Translations under genes and position numbers: made by a program | Part shown: positions 5,380-5,678 of the stretch, one piece after another | Numbering within the stretch: the stretch's first letter is position 1 | How the letters are laid out: every line of letters starts with the position of its first letter | Notes under the pieces: model-generated | Database searches by the model: none | The model's input: only the letters and a program-made list of their open reading frames with translations | Told to the model about the DNA's origin: nothing | NCBI GenBank assembly: GCA_945971355.1 | Contig: CAMFPD010000150.1 | Span: forward strand, 1 to 5,678 | Length of the DNA: 5,678 nt | DNA from: an uncultured Lachnobacterium sp. | Lineage (GTDB): Bacteria; Bacillota; Clostridia; Lachnospirales; Lachnospiraceae | Direction: 5' to 3'

Positions 5380-5678
5380 ATGGACGAAGAATTGTTTTTA
5401 AAATTTATATCTAATATATTGGGAATTCATACCTGGCATATTATTCCAAACGATAATTCTCTATCTGATTTCGAAAAGAATTGCTGCTTTGAGAAAACAC
5501 TTCAGCCTATGTATACTGCAGAATATTTGGATTATCTGATGAGTCACACCCAGCCAAAAACATTTTATGAAATCACTGATTATCTAAACACAAACCTTCT
5601 ATTTTTTGAATTTGAAAATAGACATTACATATTGGGTCCTTATGTAAAAAACAACTTCTCTCCTCAGGAAATGCAAGA
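5380..5678 (+). CDS. Probable AraC/YesN-type transcriptional regulator, N-terminal 99 residues
   Basis: This open frame begins at ATG 5380 and continues past the right edge, so only 99 residues are visible. No DNA-binding helix-turn-helix can be seen; in this family it would be at the C-terminus. The visible part begins MDEELFLKFISNILGI and ends with T-F-Y-E-I-T-D-Y-L-N followed by a hydrophobic strand and YILGPYV (83-89). From memory, this layout, with a short helix, a variable region, a Y-x-x-x-D strand and an I-G-P-Y/F turn, is typical of the sensory half of Lachnospiraceae AraC-family regulators. There is no membrane segment, so it is expected to be cytoplasmic. It is divergent from the sugar operon across a 151-bp gap with tandem repeats, the usual position for a local AraC-type activator sensing the transported sugar. 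Without the C-terminus another regulator class cannot be excluded. Confidence 0.66.
   Translation, partial: MDEELFLKFISNILGIHTWHIIPNDNSLSDFEKNCCFEKTLQPMYTAEYLDYLMSHTQPKTFYEITDYLNTNLLFFEFENRHYILGPYVKNNFSPQEMQ

Noticed and set aside
1..5678. CRISPR array, insertion sequence, tRNA or rRNA
   Set aside because: No regularly spaced repeats, transposase frame, terminal inverted repeats or RNA gene signatures were seen. The window is filled by metabolic genes and one short intergenic region.

Overview
The window looks like a piece of a Clostridia genome, most likely Lachnospiraceae. It is AT-rich, has strong AGGGAGG-type ribosome binding sites and tightly packed genes, and its proteins resemble glycosidase and regulator families common in gut Lachnospiraceae. 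This placement comes from protein style only; no rRNA or other marker gene is present.

Layout: from about 5230 leftward, four genes run on the minus strand with gaps of only 21, 31 and 47 bp and no terminator-like hairpin between them. In order of transcription they are a MelB-like GPH sugar:cation symporter (5228-3762), a GH2 beta-glycosidase (3740-1482), a GH1 beta-glycosidase (1450-137), and the first 29 codons of a probable GH43 glycosidase (89-1, cut by the left edge). On the right, a divergent plus-strand gene starts at 5380 and runs off the window. Its visible 99 residues look like the sensory N-terminal half of an AraC/YesN-type regulator. No gene-free stretch exceeds about 150 bp.

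The divergent intergenic region (5229-5379) is the only substantial regulatory space. It holds a plus-strand promoter candidate (TTTACA, 18 bp, extended -10 TGtTATAGT). A minus-strand promoter candidate has an extended -10 but essentially no -35. Next to these lie a 20-bp tandem direct repeat (core TAGAAT-N4-TTGA) and a 13-bp tandem repeat. This suits an AraC-type activator that switches on the sugar operon and limits its own synthesis, although binding is inferred.

Working model: an intact oligosaccharide or glycoside enters by cation symport without phosphorylation. It is then trimmed in the cytoplasm by GH2, GH1 and GH43 enzymes, none of which shows a signal peptide where its N-terminus is visible. 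The GH1 active site has the Glu-Trp pair of enzymes acting on non-phosphorylated sugars, which agrees with a symporter rather than a PTS. The sugar itself cannot be named from sequence. The most unusual protein features are Met-rich helical segments: an insert in the GH1 barrel and a C-terminal tail on the GH2 enzyme.
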